Below are positions 36,118 to 45,303 of a DNA stretch of 64,000 nucleotides, piece by piece. The first letter of the stretch is position 1. Each line of letters opens with the position of its first letter. A program made the position numbers and the translations under genes. Source of the stretch: an uncultured Sphingomonadaceae bacterium (GTDB lineage Bacteria; Pseudomonadota; Alphaproteobacteria; Sphingomonadales; Sphingomonadaceae); NCBI GenBank assembly GCA_947497085.1, contig CANMFE010000001.1:62001-126000 (forward strand), read 5' to 3'. Below the pieces are notes generated by a model. That model ran no database searches. It was not told where the DNA came from and saw nothing but the letters and a program-made list of their open reading frames with translations.

Positions 36118-37118
36118 TACCCGTCATCCTCATCTTCACGGCCCACCATTTCCAGCGCGCGGGCCTTGCGCTGGTTCAGTTCGCACCAGTGCACCAGTGC
36201 ATCTTCGCGGCCATGCGTGACCCATGTCTCCTCCGGATCAACTTCGGTGATGGTATCGGTAAGTTCCGTCCAGTCGGCATGGTCGGAAATGACCAGCGGT
36301 ATTTCCACATTGCGCTGGCGTGCCCGCTGCCGCACCAGCATCCAGCCCGATGCCATGGCGGTAATCGGATCCGGCAGGCGGCGGCTCCACCGGTCATTGA
36401 GCGCAGAGGGCGGCGCAAGCACAATCTGCCCGCGCATCTCATCTTTGTCGGCATCCATGACGGGCCGCAAATCACCCAGCTCCACGCCATGCTGTCCGTA
36501 TAACGCGCACATTTTTTCCAGTGCGCCATGCAAATAGACGGGCGCATTATGACCCAGTTGCCGCAGTTCAGCAATTACCCGCTGTGCCTTGCCCAGAGCA
36601 TAGGCACCCACAAGCACGCAGCGTTCCGGGTTTTCCTCCAGCGCCGTGAACAACTTGCCTATCTCTTCGGCTGTTGGCGGGTGGCGAAATACGGGCAGGC
36701 CGAATGTAGCCTCGGTAATAAATATATCGCATGTGAGCGGTTCAAAAGCTGGGCAGGTGGGGTCATGACGTCTTTTATAGTCCCCGGTTACCACCACACG
36801 TTCGCCCGCATATTCCAGCAATATCTGTGCTGAGCCGAGCACATGCCCCGCCGGGTGATAGCTGACTTGTACGCCGTTCAAATCCACACCATCGCCATAA
36901 CGCACCGGTGCGCCATCCGCCGTGCCATAGCGCAGGCCCATTATCGCCAGCGTTTCCGGGGTGGCCCAAACCTGTCCATGTCCGCCGCGCGCATGATCGG
37001 CATGGCCGTGTGTTACCAGTGCGCGTTCGACCGGTCGTGATGGGTCAATCCAGGCATCTGCCGGTTTTATATATATTCCATGCGGGTGCGGTTCGATCCA
37101 GGTGGAGGCGTTGGTCAT
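36117..37118 (-). CDS. Ligase-associated metallo-beta-lactamase DNA exonuclease
   Basis: The 333-residue protein has the metal-binding THGHADHARGGHG (HxHxDH) near residue 35, GHVLGSAQILLE, VVVTGDYKRRHDPTCP and a C-terminal ISDHADWTEL. This is the beta-CASP-like nuclease family found next to the bacterial ATP ligase (related to SNM1 and CPSF). It is the first gene of the two-gene operon. The partner helicase and phosphoesterase known in full versions of this operon are not adjacent. Confidence 0.92.
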   Translation of the reverse strand: MTNASTWIEPHPHGIYIKPADAWIDPSRPVERALVTHGHADHARGGHGQVWATPETLAIMGLRYGTADGAPVRYGDGVDLNGVQVSYHPAGHVLGSAQILLEYAGERVVVTGDYKRRHDPTCPAFEPLTCDIFITEATFGLPVFRHPPTAEEIGKLFTALEENPERCVLVGAYALGKAQRVIAELRQLGHNAPVYLHGALEKMCALYGQHGVELGDLRPVMDADKDEMRGQIVLAPPSALNDRWSRRLPDPITAMASGWMLVRQRARQRNVEIPLVISDHADWTELTDTITEVDPEETWVTHGREDALVHWCELNQRKARALEMVGREDEDDG

Positions 37119-37225
37119 AAACTATATATGGTGTAAACCGGCAAATGTTCCAAATCACCGCAATCATGTGCATGTATGCGCTCAATAAAAATTATCTGGG
37201 AATTGCCTGTATCATAAACGGCAAC

Positions 37226-37277
37226 GGCGGACTCTTTCGAGCCCGCCGCGCTTTTCGAAACCGGAATTGTTCCGGTT
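37226..37277 (-). terminator. Paired hairpins downstream of the OmpA-fusion gene
   Basis: Immediately after the fusion-gene stop on the minus strand, AACCGGAA/TTCCGGTT (37259-37277) forms an 8-bp stem around three bases, followed by TTTCG. A second stem, GGCGG-CTC/GAG-CCGCC (37226-37247), lies just beyond. The first is a plausible intrinsic terminator, although its T tract is short. Confidence 0.55.
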
Positions 37278-37283
37278 ACAAGA

Positions 37284-38312
37284 CTATTTTACTGTCACTT
37301 CAACCCGGCGCGCCTGCGCCATATCAATGTCTTCGTCGGTCGTATCAGCCGGTTTTACCAGATCGATTGATCCTTCGGGAACACCAGCAGCAACCAGGGC
37401 TGCCTGAACAGCCTGTGCCCGGTTCTTGGACAATTCTGCATTCAACTCTGCATTGCCTGTAGGGTCATTATAGCCTGACACTGCAAGTTCCGCATCCGGG
37501 TTTGCATCTACATACGCTTTCATTGCAGTAACTTCATCCGCAAACTCGGGCGCAACTTCAGCTTTGCCGGTGTCGAAATAGACGATGACTGCGGGTTTTT
37601 CGTCACGCAGTTCGGAAATTACGCCAGCACCTTCAGGGATGGCTGTTGATCCAGGTGCAGTGGCAGGCATTGATTCTGCTGGAACATTATCACCCGCGCC
37701 CTGTACAGCATCATCACTGTCGCGCGTGAAAAGCCAATAAAGCAGGCCTAGCAGCAAAGCGCCGAGCAATAGCCAGAGCAACCAGCCAAGGCCGCCTTTA
37801 TCATCTTCGTCGGTATAGCTACCACCGGCTTCATAGTCAGATGCTGCATGCATCGGCTCTTCATATGAAGCGGCTACAGGCGCGCCTTCTGCATTTGCAG
37901 TGCCTGTTGTACCCGCCATTCCCGCTGCAGCGGCAGTAGTAGCAGCCGCTGTTGTGCCTGCCAAACCTGCGGCTGAATAAGAACCTGCGGTTCCGCCAAA
38001 TACATCCAATTTACCAAATAACTCGGTCAGCAGATAATATACCGTCACCCGGTTTTTGGTTTTGTCATCGCTCATCCGCTCGCCGACGGCAGCGATAGCG
38101 GCATCAAGTTCGGTATCCGGATAGGTCAATCCTAGTTTCTTTTTGAGAAAACTCTCACGAACACGGTCTGTTTCTTTTGTATCACTGAATGACACCAGTG
38201 ATGAATCCCGGTTTTGCAATGCAATCCCGCAATGTTTAACAATTGCATCAATTACACTATCAACAGCGTCCGGTGCATATTTCTTGACATTAACTGCCCA
38301 ATCTTCTGCCAT
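37284..38312 (-). CDS. DUF2853 - transmembrane - OmpA fusion protein
   Basis: ATG 38312 has AGGAAA upstream and gives 342 residues. Residues 1-105 match DUF2853: DAIVKHCGIALQNRDSSLVS, FLKKKLGL and VYYLLTELFGKLDVF. An Ala/Thr/Gly-rich linker (106-172) leads to a transmembrane helix (about 175-196, GWLLWLLLGALLLGLLYWLF). The OmpA peptidoglycan-binding domain follows (240-342: VYFDTGKAEV, NAELSKNRAQAVQAAL, ARRVEVTVK). No signal peptide exists, so the N-terminus should be cytoplasmic and the OmpA domain periplasmic. A role linking cytoplasm and cell wall is inference. Confidence 0.85.
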   Translation of the reverse strand: MAEDWAVNVKKYAPDAVDSVIDAIVKHCGIALQNRDSSLVSFSDTKETDRVRESFLKKKLGLTYPDTELDAAIAAVGERMSDDKTKNRVTVYYLLTELFGKLDVFGGTAGSYSAAGLAGTTAAATTAAAAGMAGTTGTANAEGAPVAASYEEPMHAASDYEAGGSYTDEDDKGGLGWLLWLLLGALLLGLLYWLFTRDSDDAVQGAGDNVPAESMPATAPGSTAIPEGAGVISELRDEKPAVIVYFDTGKAEVAPEFADEVTAMKAYVDANPDAELAVSGYNDPTGNAELNAELSKNRAQAVQAALVAAGVPEGSIDLVKPADTTDEDIDMAQARRVEVTVK

Positions 38313-38448
38313 ATCGGCTTTCCTCTCCACTATTATTAGATAATGTGGTGTTTACCGGATGCAGGTTGCCGGTCAATAGAAGCAGGCGGCATGTTACTAT
38401 TGTTTACGGCTTGATATATGCGCTTCAGGTGCGTTTCGAAGAGAAAGG

Positions 38449-39663
38449 TCAGGCCGCGAGGCGAAGTTCCATCCGGCTCCAGATTTCCAGAAGCGCCTTT
38501 GTCAAATCGCGCATCATGTCTTCCGTATGCGCCGGTCCCGGCGTAAAGCGCAGCCGCTCTGTACCGCGCGGTACAGTAGGGTAATTGATCGGCTGTACAT
38601 AGACGCCATATTCCTGCAGCAAAATGTCGCTGACTTTCTTCGCCTTGACCGGATCACCTACCATCAACGGCACGATATGGGTTGTAGACGGCATGACAGG
38701 CAGGCCTGCTTCGGCAAGCATGTCTTTCAGCAGCGCAGCGGCAGCCTGCTGTGCCTCGCGTTCCGCATTTGAATTTTTAAGGTGCTTTACACTGGCGAGA
38801 GCACCTGCAACGAGGGCAGGCGACAGGCTGGTCGTGAAGATAAAGCCGGGCGCATAGGAACGGATGACATCCACAATCTTGCGGTCAGCGGTAATATATC
38901 CGCCCATCACGCCAAATGCCTTACCCAGCGTGCCTTCAATAATGGTAATGCGGTCCGCTGCATCATCGCGTTCGGAAATGCCGCCACCGCGCGGGCCATA
39001 CATGCCCACGGCATGCACTTCGTCCAGATAGGTGAGCGCATTATATTTGTCAGCCAGGTCGCAAATCTCGTGCAGCGGCGCCACATCACCATCCATCGAA
39101 TAGACGCTTTCAAATGCGATAAGCTTTGGCGTGTCGATATCTTCTGCAGCGAGCAATTCTTCCAGATGCTCTATGTCATTATGGCGGAACACACGTTTTT
39201 CACATCCGGAATTTCGGATACCTGCAATCATCGATGCATGGTTAAGTTCATCGGAAAATATCACGCAGCCCGGCAATAATTTTGCGAGCGTGGAAAGAGT
39301 CGCGTCATTTGAGACATAGCCCGAGGTGAACAGCAGCGCGCCGTCCTTGCCATGCAGGTCGGCAAGTTCGTTTTCCAGTTCGACATGATAATGCGTATTG
39401 CCGCCAATATTGCGCGTGCCGCCTGAACCGGCACCAACATTATGCAGTGCGTCTTCCATGGCGGCAATCACGTTTTCATGCTGTCCCATGGCCAGATAGT
39501 CGTTGGAACACCAAACCGTAATCGGTTTGGGGCCATTATGTCCGCCAAAACAGCGGGCATTGGGATAAGATCCCTTGTTGCGCAATATGTCGATAAAAAC
39601 CCGGTAACGCCCTTCGGCATGAAGCCGTTCTATCGCAGAATCAAAAATCTGATCGTAGTTCAA
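38449..39663 (-). CDS. hemA: 5-aminolevulinate synthase
   Basis: ALAS condenses glycine and succinyl-CoA to start tetrapyrrole synthesis by the Shemin route used in Alphaproteobacteria. The 404-residue protein has the PLP lysine K248 in [34 protein letters not shown], and [12 protein letters not shown]. Its length matches bacterial ALAS. Succinyl-CoA produced by the methylmalonyl-CoA genes at 52-62 kb is its substrate, though the loci are far apart. The 138-bp upstream gap must hold its promoter. Confidence 0.97.
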   Translation of the reverse strand: MNYDQIFDSAIERLHAEGRYRVFIDILRNKGSYPNARCFGGHNGPKPITVWCSNDYLAMGQHENVIAAMEDALHNVGAGSGGTRNIGGNTHYHVELENELADLHGKDGALLFTSGYVSNDATLSTLAKLLPGCVIFSDELNHASMIAGIRNSGCEKRVFRHNDIEHLEELLAAEDIDTPKLIAFESVYSMDGDVAPLHEICDLADKYNALTYLDEVHAVGMYGPRGGGISERDDAADRITIIEGTLGKAFGVMGGYITADRKIVDVIRSYAPGFIFTTSLSPALVAGALASVKHLKNSNAEREAQQAAAALLKDMLAEAGLPVMPSTTHIVPLMVGDPVKAKKVSDILLQEYGVYVQPINYPTVPRGTERLRFTPGPAHTEDMMRDLTKALLEIWSRMELRLAA

Positions 39664-39801
39664 AATATCTGTCCCGGTAACTTTACCAAATGCGCTTTTA
39701 ACTGTGCGCTTACTTAGCCCTTTAGCAAAAATATCACGGATTTCCAGCGCGAATGGCTTGCAATAAGCGATTTGCCGGTTGCGTGTTTTGTTCAGGCTTC
39801 T

Positions 39802-40614
39802 TCACAGAGCGGAAAATTGCGCAAAGCCATAGTCGGTCAGCGCCTTCTCATAAGGCTTTACTCCGGCCAGATCACCCGTCGTTACAAAGTGACCGCCGAG
39901 CGCATTTTCCGGCCATTGCTGGCCGCGTGTCAGATAAGCGATACGCCGCGCGATGCCTGCACCCCCATGCACGAATTGCACGGAGGCAGTGGCATAATCA
40001 GCAAGCTGTTTTTCAATCAGCGGGAAATGCGTGCAGCCCAGGATGATGATATCCATTTTATCCCCGCGTGACTGCTCCAGCAATCCCTGCATCGCGCGTT
40101 TATATATGCTTGCATCAACTTGCTCGCCGCGCATCATGGCTTCGGCTGCGGGGGCAAGTTCTGCGGAGCCATGGCGAAGCAGCACGGTATCTTTCGCAAA
40201 TTTTTTGGCCAGCACATCAATATAGGGCTGCCGCACGGTGGCTTCTGTCCCTAGCAGGCCTATGACACCTGTTTTCGTCATTTCGGCGGCGGGTTTAACC
40301 GCGGGTACTGTGCCGACTATAGGAATGTCGAGCACCTGGCGGACACTGTCCAGCGCAATGGTGGAGGCTGTGTTGCAGGCAATGGTGATAAGGCGCGGAC
40401 GGAAACGTTCAGCCAGTTTTCCAAGCAGGACAGGCACACGCGTCGCAATTTCCGCTTCGGATTTTGTACCATAGGGAAACGCGGCGCTGTCGGAAACATA
40501 AATAACCGGCGCTTTGGGGAGGCGTTTTTGCGCTTCTGCCAGTACCGACAATCCGCCGACACCGGAGTCAAAAAACAGGATCGGTGCATCTGTATCCGGG
40601 TTTTCACTATTCAT
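39802..40614 (-). CDS. murI: Glutamate racemase
   Basis: MurI makes D-glutamate for peptidoglycan. ATG 40614 gives a 270-residue protein; an upstream ATG at 40650 is possible. Motifs: FFDSGVGGLSVL (with the catalytic Asp), VSDSAAFPYG, the first cysteine in TIACNTASTIAL, and the second in ILGCTHFPLIE. Both catalytic cysteines are present. It reads away from plsY. No other peptidoglycan gene is adjacent. Confidence 0.95.
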   Translation of the reverse strand: MNSENPDTDAPILFFDSGVGGLSVLAEAQKRLPKAPVIYVSDSAAFPYGTKSEAEIATRVPVLLGKLAERFRPRLITIACNTASTIALDSVRQVLDIPIVGTVPAVKPAAEMTKTGVIGLLGTEATVRQPYIDVLAKKFAKDTVLLRHGSAELAPAAEAMMRGEQVDASIYKRAMQGLLEQSRGDKMDIIILGCTHFPLIEKQLADYATASVQFVHGGAGIARRIAYLTRGQQWPENALGGHFVTTGDLAGVKPYEKALTDYGFAQFSAL

Positions 40615-40741
40615 GGCGTTCACGCATAGCATCCGAAACGGATCAATCAAGCAGACATATGGCTATTGTCATCTTGTGGCGCTTCGCCAGACACGCTAGC
40701 AGTGGCAGGTGGATCAATTTGCAAGCTGAGGACCTTGGAAT

Positions 40742-41332
40742 ATGGGGGAATGGACAAATCCGGCATTAATGGGATTGCTTGGCTATTTACTGGGCGCAAT
40801 CCCCTTTGGCCTGGTCCTGACACGCCTGACCGGCGCGGGTGACCTGCGCAGCATCGGTTCGGGTAATATCGGCGCGACCAATGTTCTGCGCACCGGTAGC
40901 AAGGGACTGGCGGCGGCGACATTGCTGTTGGATATTGGCAAGGGCGCAGCGGCCGTATTGCTTGCAGAGGCTTTGTTTCCCGGCACAGGTAAATATGCGG
41001 GCCTGGGCGCGTTTCTGGGGCATCTTTACCCGGTCTGGCTAAAATTCAGTGGTGGTAAGGGCGTGGCGACGTTGCTCGGAATCTCGCTGGCGCTCAACTG
41101 GATGGTCGGGTTGATCTTTGCTCTGGTCTGGCTTGGTGTTGCATTTGCATTCCGTTATTCATCGCTCAGCGGTATATTGGCATCGGTATCGACGCCATTT
41201 GCCGCCTGGTTCATGGGCGCAGGGGCGCTTGTGCCGGTATTTGTCATCATGGCTCTGCTGGTGGTTGCAAAACATCGCGGCAATATTGCGCGGCTTGCAT
41301 CGGGCGAAGAGCCTAAAATCGGCAAGAGCTAG
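40742..41332 (+). CDS. plsY: Acyl-phosphate:glycerol-3-phosphate acyltransferase PlsY
   Basis: PlsY acylates glycerol-3-phosphate with acyl phosphate, the first step of phospholipid synthesis. The 196-residue membrane protein has five hydrophobic segments. Motif 1 is [13 protein letters not shown], motif 2 [12 protein letters not shown], and the C-terminal [18 protein letters not shown] is typical. The next gene, dprA, starts five bases after the stop, so both share a transcript. Confidence 0.95.
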   Translation: MGEWTNPALMGLLGYLLGAIPFGLVLTRLTGAGDLRSIGSGNIGATNVLRTGSKGLAAATLLLDIGKGAAAVLLAEALFPGTGKYAGLGAFLGHLYPVWLKFSGGKGVATLLGISLALNWMVGLIFALVWLGVAFAFRYSSLSGILASVSTPFAAWFMGAGALVPVFVIMALLVVAKHRGNIARLASGEEPKIGKS

Positions 41333-41337
41333 GCTTT

Positions 41338-42435
41338 ATGCCTATTTCCGATCAGGAAAAATTTGCGCGCATCAGGCTGCTCAGGTCCGGCAATATCGGG
41401 CCTGTTACTTATTTTCAGCTGCTTGCCCGTTTCGGTAATGCAGCGGAAGCGATTGGCGCCCTGCCTGATCTGGCAAGAAGGGGCGGGGGACGCGCGCCGC
41501 GCCTTGCAAATGCAGATGACGTGAAAAAAGAAATGGATGCGACTGGCCGTGCGGGCGCCTCGTACCTTTTCCACGACTATGCGGAATATCCCGCTTTGCT
41601 GTCGCATATGGAAAATGCGCCGCCCATCTTTACGTACCGTGGCAATAACGCGCTTTTGAACCTGCAATCAGTGGCGATAGTGGGCGCGCGCAATGCATCG
41701 GCGGCGGCATGCAAATTTGCCCGCAAGATTGCCCATGATCTGTCGCAGCAAGGCTGTGTGGTCGTGTCAGGCCTGGCGCGCGGCATTGATACGGCGGCGC
41801 ATATGGGCGCGGGGTCAAACAGTATTGGTGTGATTGCGAGCGGGATTGATATTGCCTATCCGCCCGAAAATGCGGAACTACAGGAAACCATGGCAAATGG
41901 CGCCCTGGTGATTGCCGAACAGCCGCCCGGCACCGAGCCGCTGGCTCGGCATTTCCCGTTTCGCAACCGTATCATCGCTGGATTATCGGCAGGGACTCTT
42001 GTGGTGGAGGCGGCTCCGCGATCAGGGTCACTCATCACAGCAAGGCTGGCAGGGGAGGCAGGCCGTGACGTCATGGCGATACCTGGTTCCCCGCTCGATC
42101 CACGTGCACATGGGTGCAATATGCTGATCCGCAATGGCGCCACGCTGGTACAGTCCGCCGAAGATGTGTTGGAGCAGATTGGTTCGATTGATGCACGCCT
42201 GGTCCGTGAAGACCCCGGTTCATATGAACAACAGCCAGTGCCGGCAGATACAGAGTTGAGCGATGCATCACGCCGCACCGTGGAAGATCTGCTCAACATG
42301 ACGGCTATTGGTATTGACGAACTTGTTCGCCAATCCGAAATGACAGCAGCTGAAGTTGCAACCATATTGCTGGAGCTGGAGCTTGCCGGGCGGCTTGACC
42401 GGCATGCAGGTGCCAGGGTTTCGCTTAAGCCGTGA
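41338..42435 (+). CDS. dprA: DNA-processing protein DprA
   Basis: DprA protects incoming single-stranded DNA and loads RecA in transformation. The 365-residue product has an N-terminal helical region, the Rossmann-type core VAIVGARNASAAACKFA, VVSGLARGIDTAAH, GIDIAYPPENAEL and FPFRNRIIAGLSAG, and a C-terminal winged helix (DLLNMTAIGIDELVRQ). All family marks are intact. Other competence genes are not in the window, so transformability cannot be concluded. Confidence 0.94.
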   Translation: MPISDQEKFARIRLLRSGNIGPVTYFQLLARFGNAAEAIGALPDLARRGGGRAPRLANADDVKKEMDATGRAGASYLFHDYAEYPALLSHMENAPPIFTYRGNNALLNLQSVAIVGARNASAAACKFARKIAHDLSQQGCVVVSGLARGIDTAAHMGAGSNSIGVIASGIDIAYPPENAELQETMANGALVIAEQPPGTEPLARHFPFRNRIIAGLSAGTLVVEAAPRSGSLITARLAGEAGRDVMAIPGSPLDPRAHGCNMLIRNGATLVQSAEDVLEQIGSIDARLVREDPGSYEQQPVPADTELSDASRRTVEDLLNMTAIGIDELVRQSEMTAAEVATILLELELAGRLDRHAGARVSLKP

Positions 42436-42562
42436 TGCGTCATTTTGCGCGTGCTCCCACGCCATTGCGATAGGTAAAATCGCACCTTTATACTGGACCC
42501 CCTTGACGAAAGAGGATAGGTCGCCACACCTAAGAGGGGATGATATGCGGGGGAACCGCGCC

Positions 42563-42590
42563 AGTAACCGACCACTAGTAACCGACCATT
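42563..42590. repeat. Tandem 14-bp direct repeat in the topA upstream region
   Basis: AGTAACCGACCACT (42563-42576) is followed directly by AGTAACCGACCATT (42577-42590), differing at one base. It stops 25 bp before the topA ATG. Nearby GCGG-GGGAA-CCGC can form a small hairpin. Tandem sites of this size suit a regulator, but the function is unknown. Confidence 0.6.
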
Positions 42591-42615
42591 AGATTAGATC
42601 GGAACCATAAAGAAC

Positions 42616-45189
42616 ATGCAGTTAGTCATTGTCGAATCACCGGCCAAAGCGAAAACAATCGAAAAATATCTGGGTGGGGATTTCCGTGTTCTGGCCTCTT
42701 ACGGCCATATTCGCGACCTGCCGCCCAAGGATGGTTCGGTCGATCCTGATGATGGCTTTGCCATGAGCTGGCAGAATTATGGCGACAAGACCAAGCAGCT
42801 TAAAGCCATTACTGACAATGCCAAAAAAGCCGACCGCCTGATCCTCGCGACCGACCCTGATCGTGAAGGTGAGGCTATCAGTTGGCACGTTCTGGAGGTG
42901 CTTAAAAAACGCAAAGCGCTCCCCGAAAAAGTTGACCGGGTGACATTTAACGCCATCACCAAGGCAGCTGTGACAGAGGCGATGGCCAATCCCCGCGGGT
43001 TGGATGAAGATCTGATCGATGCCTATCGTGCGCGCCGTGCGCTGGACTATCTGGTGGGTTTTACCCTGTCACCGGTATTGTGGCGTAAATTGCCCGGCGC
43101 AAAGTCGGCGGGCCGGGTGCAATCGGTGGCGCTGCGCATATTGGTCGAACGTGAGCGCGAGATTGAAGCGTTCAGGCCAGAGGAATATTGGTCAGTTATT
43201 GCCAATATGGAACAGGCCGGGCAGGAATTTGTTGCACGGCTTGTAAAGCTGGACGGCGAAAAAGTCGGCAAAATGACACTGGGCGATGCAGGCTCTGCAG
43301 AAGCCGCGAAAGCTGCCGTTGAGAATGGCAAGTTCACGGTTGAAAGCGTCGAAACAAAGCCGCTCAAGCGCAACCCGCCGCCGCCATTTACAACATCTAC
43401 ACTGCAACAGGAAGCAGCGCGCAAGCTGGGCTTTGCCGCCAGCCACACGATGCGTATTGCGCAGCAGCTCTATGAGGACGGCGCGATCACCTATATGCGT
43501 ACCGATGGTGTGCAGATGGACTCCAGTGCGATTTCCGCTGCACGCAAGGCGGTTTCGGACCGTTATTCGGGCGACTACCTGCCCGAAAAACCGCGTCATT
43601 ATGCGAGCAAGGCCAAAAACGCGCAGGAAGCGCACGAGGCGATCCGCCCGACCAGCTTTACGCGGGACAAGGCAGGATCGGGCGACCATGCCCGGCTATA
43701 TGACCTGATATTCAAACGCGCACTGGCAAGCCAGATGGCGACGGCGCGGCTTGAGCGCACGACGGTCGAATTTCTGGATGGCACGGGCCAGACCGGTCTG
43801 CGTACCACCGGACAGGTTGTCAAATTCCCCGGCTTCATGGCGCTTTATGAAGAAGGCCGTGATGACCGTAAAAAAGACAGGGACGAGGATGGCATGCTGC
43901 CGCCCATGTCCAAAGGCGACAGTCCGGCGAAAAAATCCGTCGAGGCGGAGCAGCATTTCACGCAGCCGCCACCGCGCTATTCCGAGGCCAGTCTGGTCAA
44001 GAAACTCGAAGAACTGGGTATCGGGCGCCCATCAACATATGCATCCACATTGCAGGTGCTGAAAGATCGTGCTTATGTGCGTGTGGAGAAAAATCGTTTC
44101 TTTGCAGAGGAAAGTGGGCGGCTTCTCACAGGATTTCTGGAACGTTTCTTTACCCGTTATGTTGAATATGACTTTACGGCGGAACTAGAAGACGAGCTGG
44201 ATGATGTTTCCGGCGGCCGTGCCCAGTGGCAGGAATTCCTAAGTGCTTTCTGGAAAGATTTCAAACCCAAGACCGAAGAGGTGATGGAACAAAAGCCGTC
44301 GGATATCACGGCGGAGCTCGATATTTTCCTGGAGCCGTATCTCTTCCCCGAAAATGAAGATGGCAGCGACCCGCGCCTGTGTCCGCGTTGTAATGATGGC
44401 AGGCTGGCGCTGCGCGGTGGCCGTTTTGGCGCGTTTGTCGCCTGTTCCAATTATCCCGAATGCAAATATACCCGTAAATTTGCGCAGGGCGGTGCCAAGG
44501 ATGACGGCGATACAGGGCCAGTGGAACTGGGCGAAGATCCAGTAACAGGCGAGAAGATCAGCCGCCTGAGTGGTCGTTTCGGCCCCTATGTCCAGCGCGG
44601 TGAGGGCAAGGAAGCCAAGCGCGGCTCAATTCCAAAAGACATGAACGCGGCTGATATCGATCTCGACTGGGCGCTCAAGCTGCTGTCGCTGCCGCGTACT
44701 ATTGGCGAGCATCCTGAAACGGGTAATGAAATCATGGCATCCATCGGTCGTTATGGCCCGTATCTGGTGCATGACGGCAAATATGCAAAGCTGGAAAACA
44801 CGATGGAAGTGTTTGAAACGGGCATGAATGCAGCGGTCGTCAAATTGGCCGAAGCCGCAAAGAAAAAGCCGGGCAGAGGACGCGGGCGTCAGGAACCGCT
44901 GAAAGTGCTGGGCAAGCATCCGGGCAATGAAGCCGATGTGAAGGTCATGGATGGCCGCTATGGCCCCTATGTCACAGATGGCAACGTCAATGCGACTATC
45001 CCCAAAACGATGGACAAAGATGAGATCACGCTCGATGAGGCTGTCCGCCTGATCGATGAGCGTGCGGCAAAAGGACCGGCAAAGAAAAAGCGCAAGGCCC
45101 CGGCCAAGAAAAAGACTGCTGCGAAAAAGAAGGCTCCGGCGAAGAAAAAAGCGCCAACGAAGAAAAAGACTGCTGCGAAAACCAGCTAA
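42616..45189 (+). CDS. topA: DNA topoisomerase I
   Basis: TopA relaxes negative supercoils. The 857-residue protein begins with the TOPRIM motif LVIVESPAKAKTIEKYLG and RLILATDPDREGEAISWH. The catalytic tyrosine is in AITYMRTDGVQM. GIGRPSTYASTLQVL follows. One four-cysteine zinc finger is clear (CPRCNDGRLALRGGRFGAF then CSNYPEC), followed by further finger-like repeats that have lost their cysteines (SRLSGRFGPYVQRG, ASIGRYGPYLVHDG, VMDGRYGPYVTDG). The tail is a Lys/Ala/Pro repeat (AKKKTAAKKKAPAKKKAPTKKK) likely to bind DNA. The last gene before a palindromic repeat. Confidence 0.97.
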   Translation: MQLVIVESPAKAKTIEKYLGGDFRVLASYGHIRDLPPKDGSVDPDDGFAMSWQNYGDKTKQLKAITDNAKKADRLILATDPDREGEAISWHVLEVLKKRKALPEKVDRVTFNAITKAAVTEAMANPRGLDEDLIDAYRARRALDYLVGFTLSPVLWRKLPGAKSAGRVQSVALRILVEREREIEAFRPEEYWSVIANMEQAGQEFVARLVKLDGEKVGKMTLGDAGSAEAAKAAVENGKFTVESVETKPLKRNPPPPFTTSTLQQEAARKLGFAASHTMRIAQQLYEDGAITYMRTDGVQMDSSAISAARKAVSDRYSGDYLPEKPRHYASKAKNAQEAHEAIRPTSFTRDKAGSGDHARLYDLIFKRALASQMATARLERTTVEFLDGTGQTGLRTTGQVVKFPGFMALYEEGRDDRKKDRDEDGMLPPMSKGDSPAKKSVEAEQHFTQPPPRYSEASLVKKLEELGIGRPSTYASTLQVLKDRAYVRVEKNRFFAEESGRLLTGFLERFFTRYVEYDFTAELEDELDDVSGGRAQWQEFLSAFWKDFKPKTEEVMEQKPSDITAELDIFLEPYLFPENEDGSDPRLCPRCNDGRLALRGGRFGAFVACSNYPECKYTRKFAQGGAKDDGDTGPVELGEDPVTGEKISRLSGRFGPYVQRGEGKEAKRGSIPKDMNAADIDLDWALKLLSLPRTIGEHPETGNEIMASIGRYGPYLVHDGKYAKLENTMEVFETGMNAAVVKLAEAAKKKPGRGRGRQEPLKVLGKHPGNEADVKVMDGRYGPYVTDGNVNATIPKTMDKDEITLDEAVRLIDERAAKGPAKKKRKAPAKKKTAAKKKAPAKKKAPTKKKTAAKTS

Positions 45190-45196
45190 TTTTTTG

Positions 45197-45288
45197 GCGT
45201 CATCCCCAGCTTGACTGGGAATCTATCTCACAAAGCTGGCATTCTGGCATAGGGGTCAGGAGATAGATTCCCGCTTTCGCAGGAATAC
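45197..45288. repeat. Palindromic intergenic repeat, family B (copy 1)
   Basis: GGGAATCTATCTC (45217-45229) mirrors GAGATAGATTCCC (45260-45272). Outer bases CGTCATCCCC and CGCAGGAAT are degenerate versions of the same element seen at 53494. It lies between the convergent topA and era genes, so it can also end their transcripts. Confidence 0.8.
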
Positions 45289-45303
45289 AATAAAATTTGA
45301 GAG

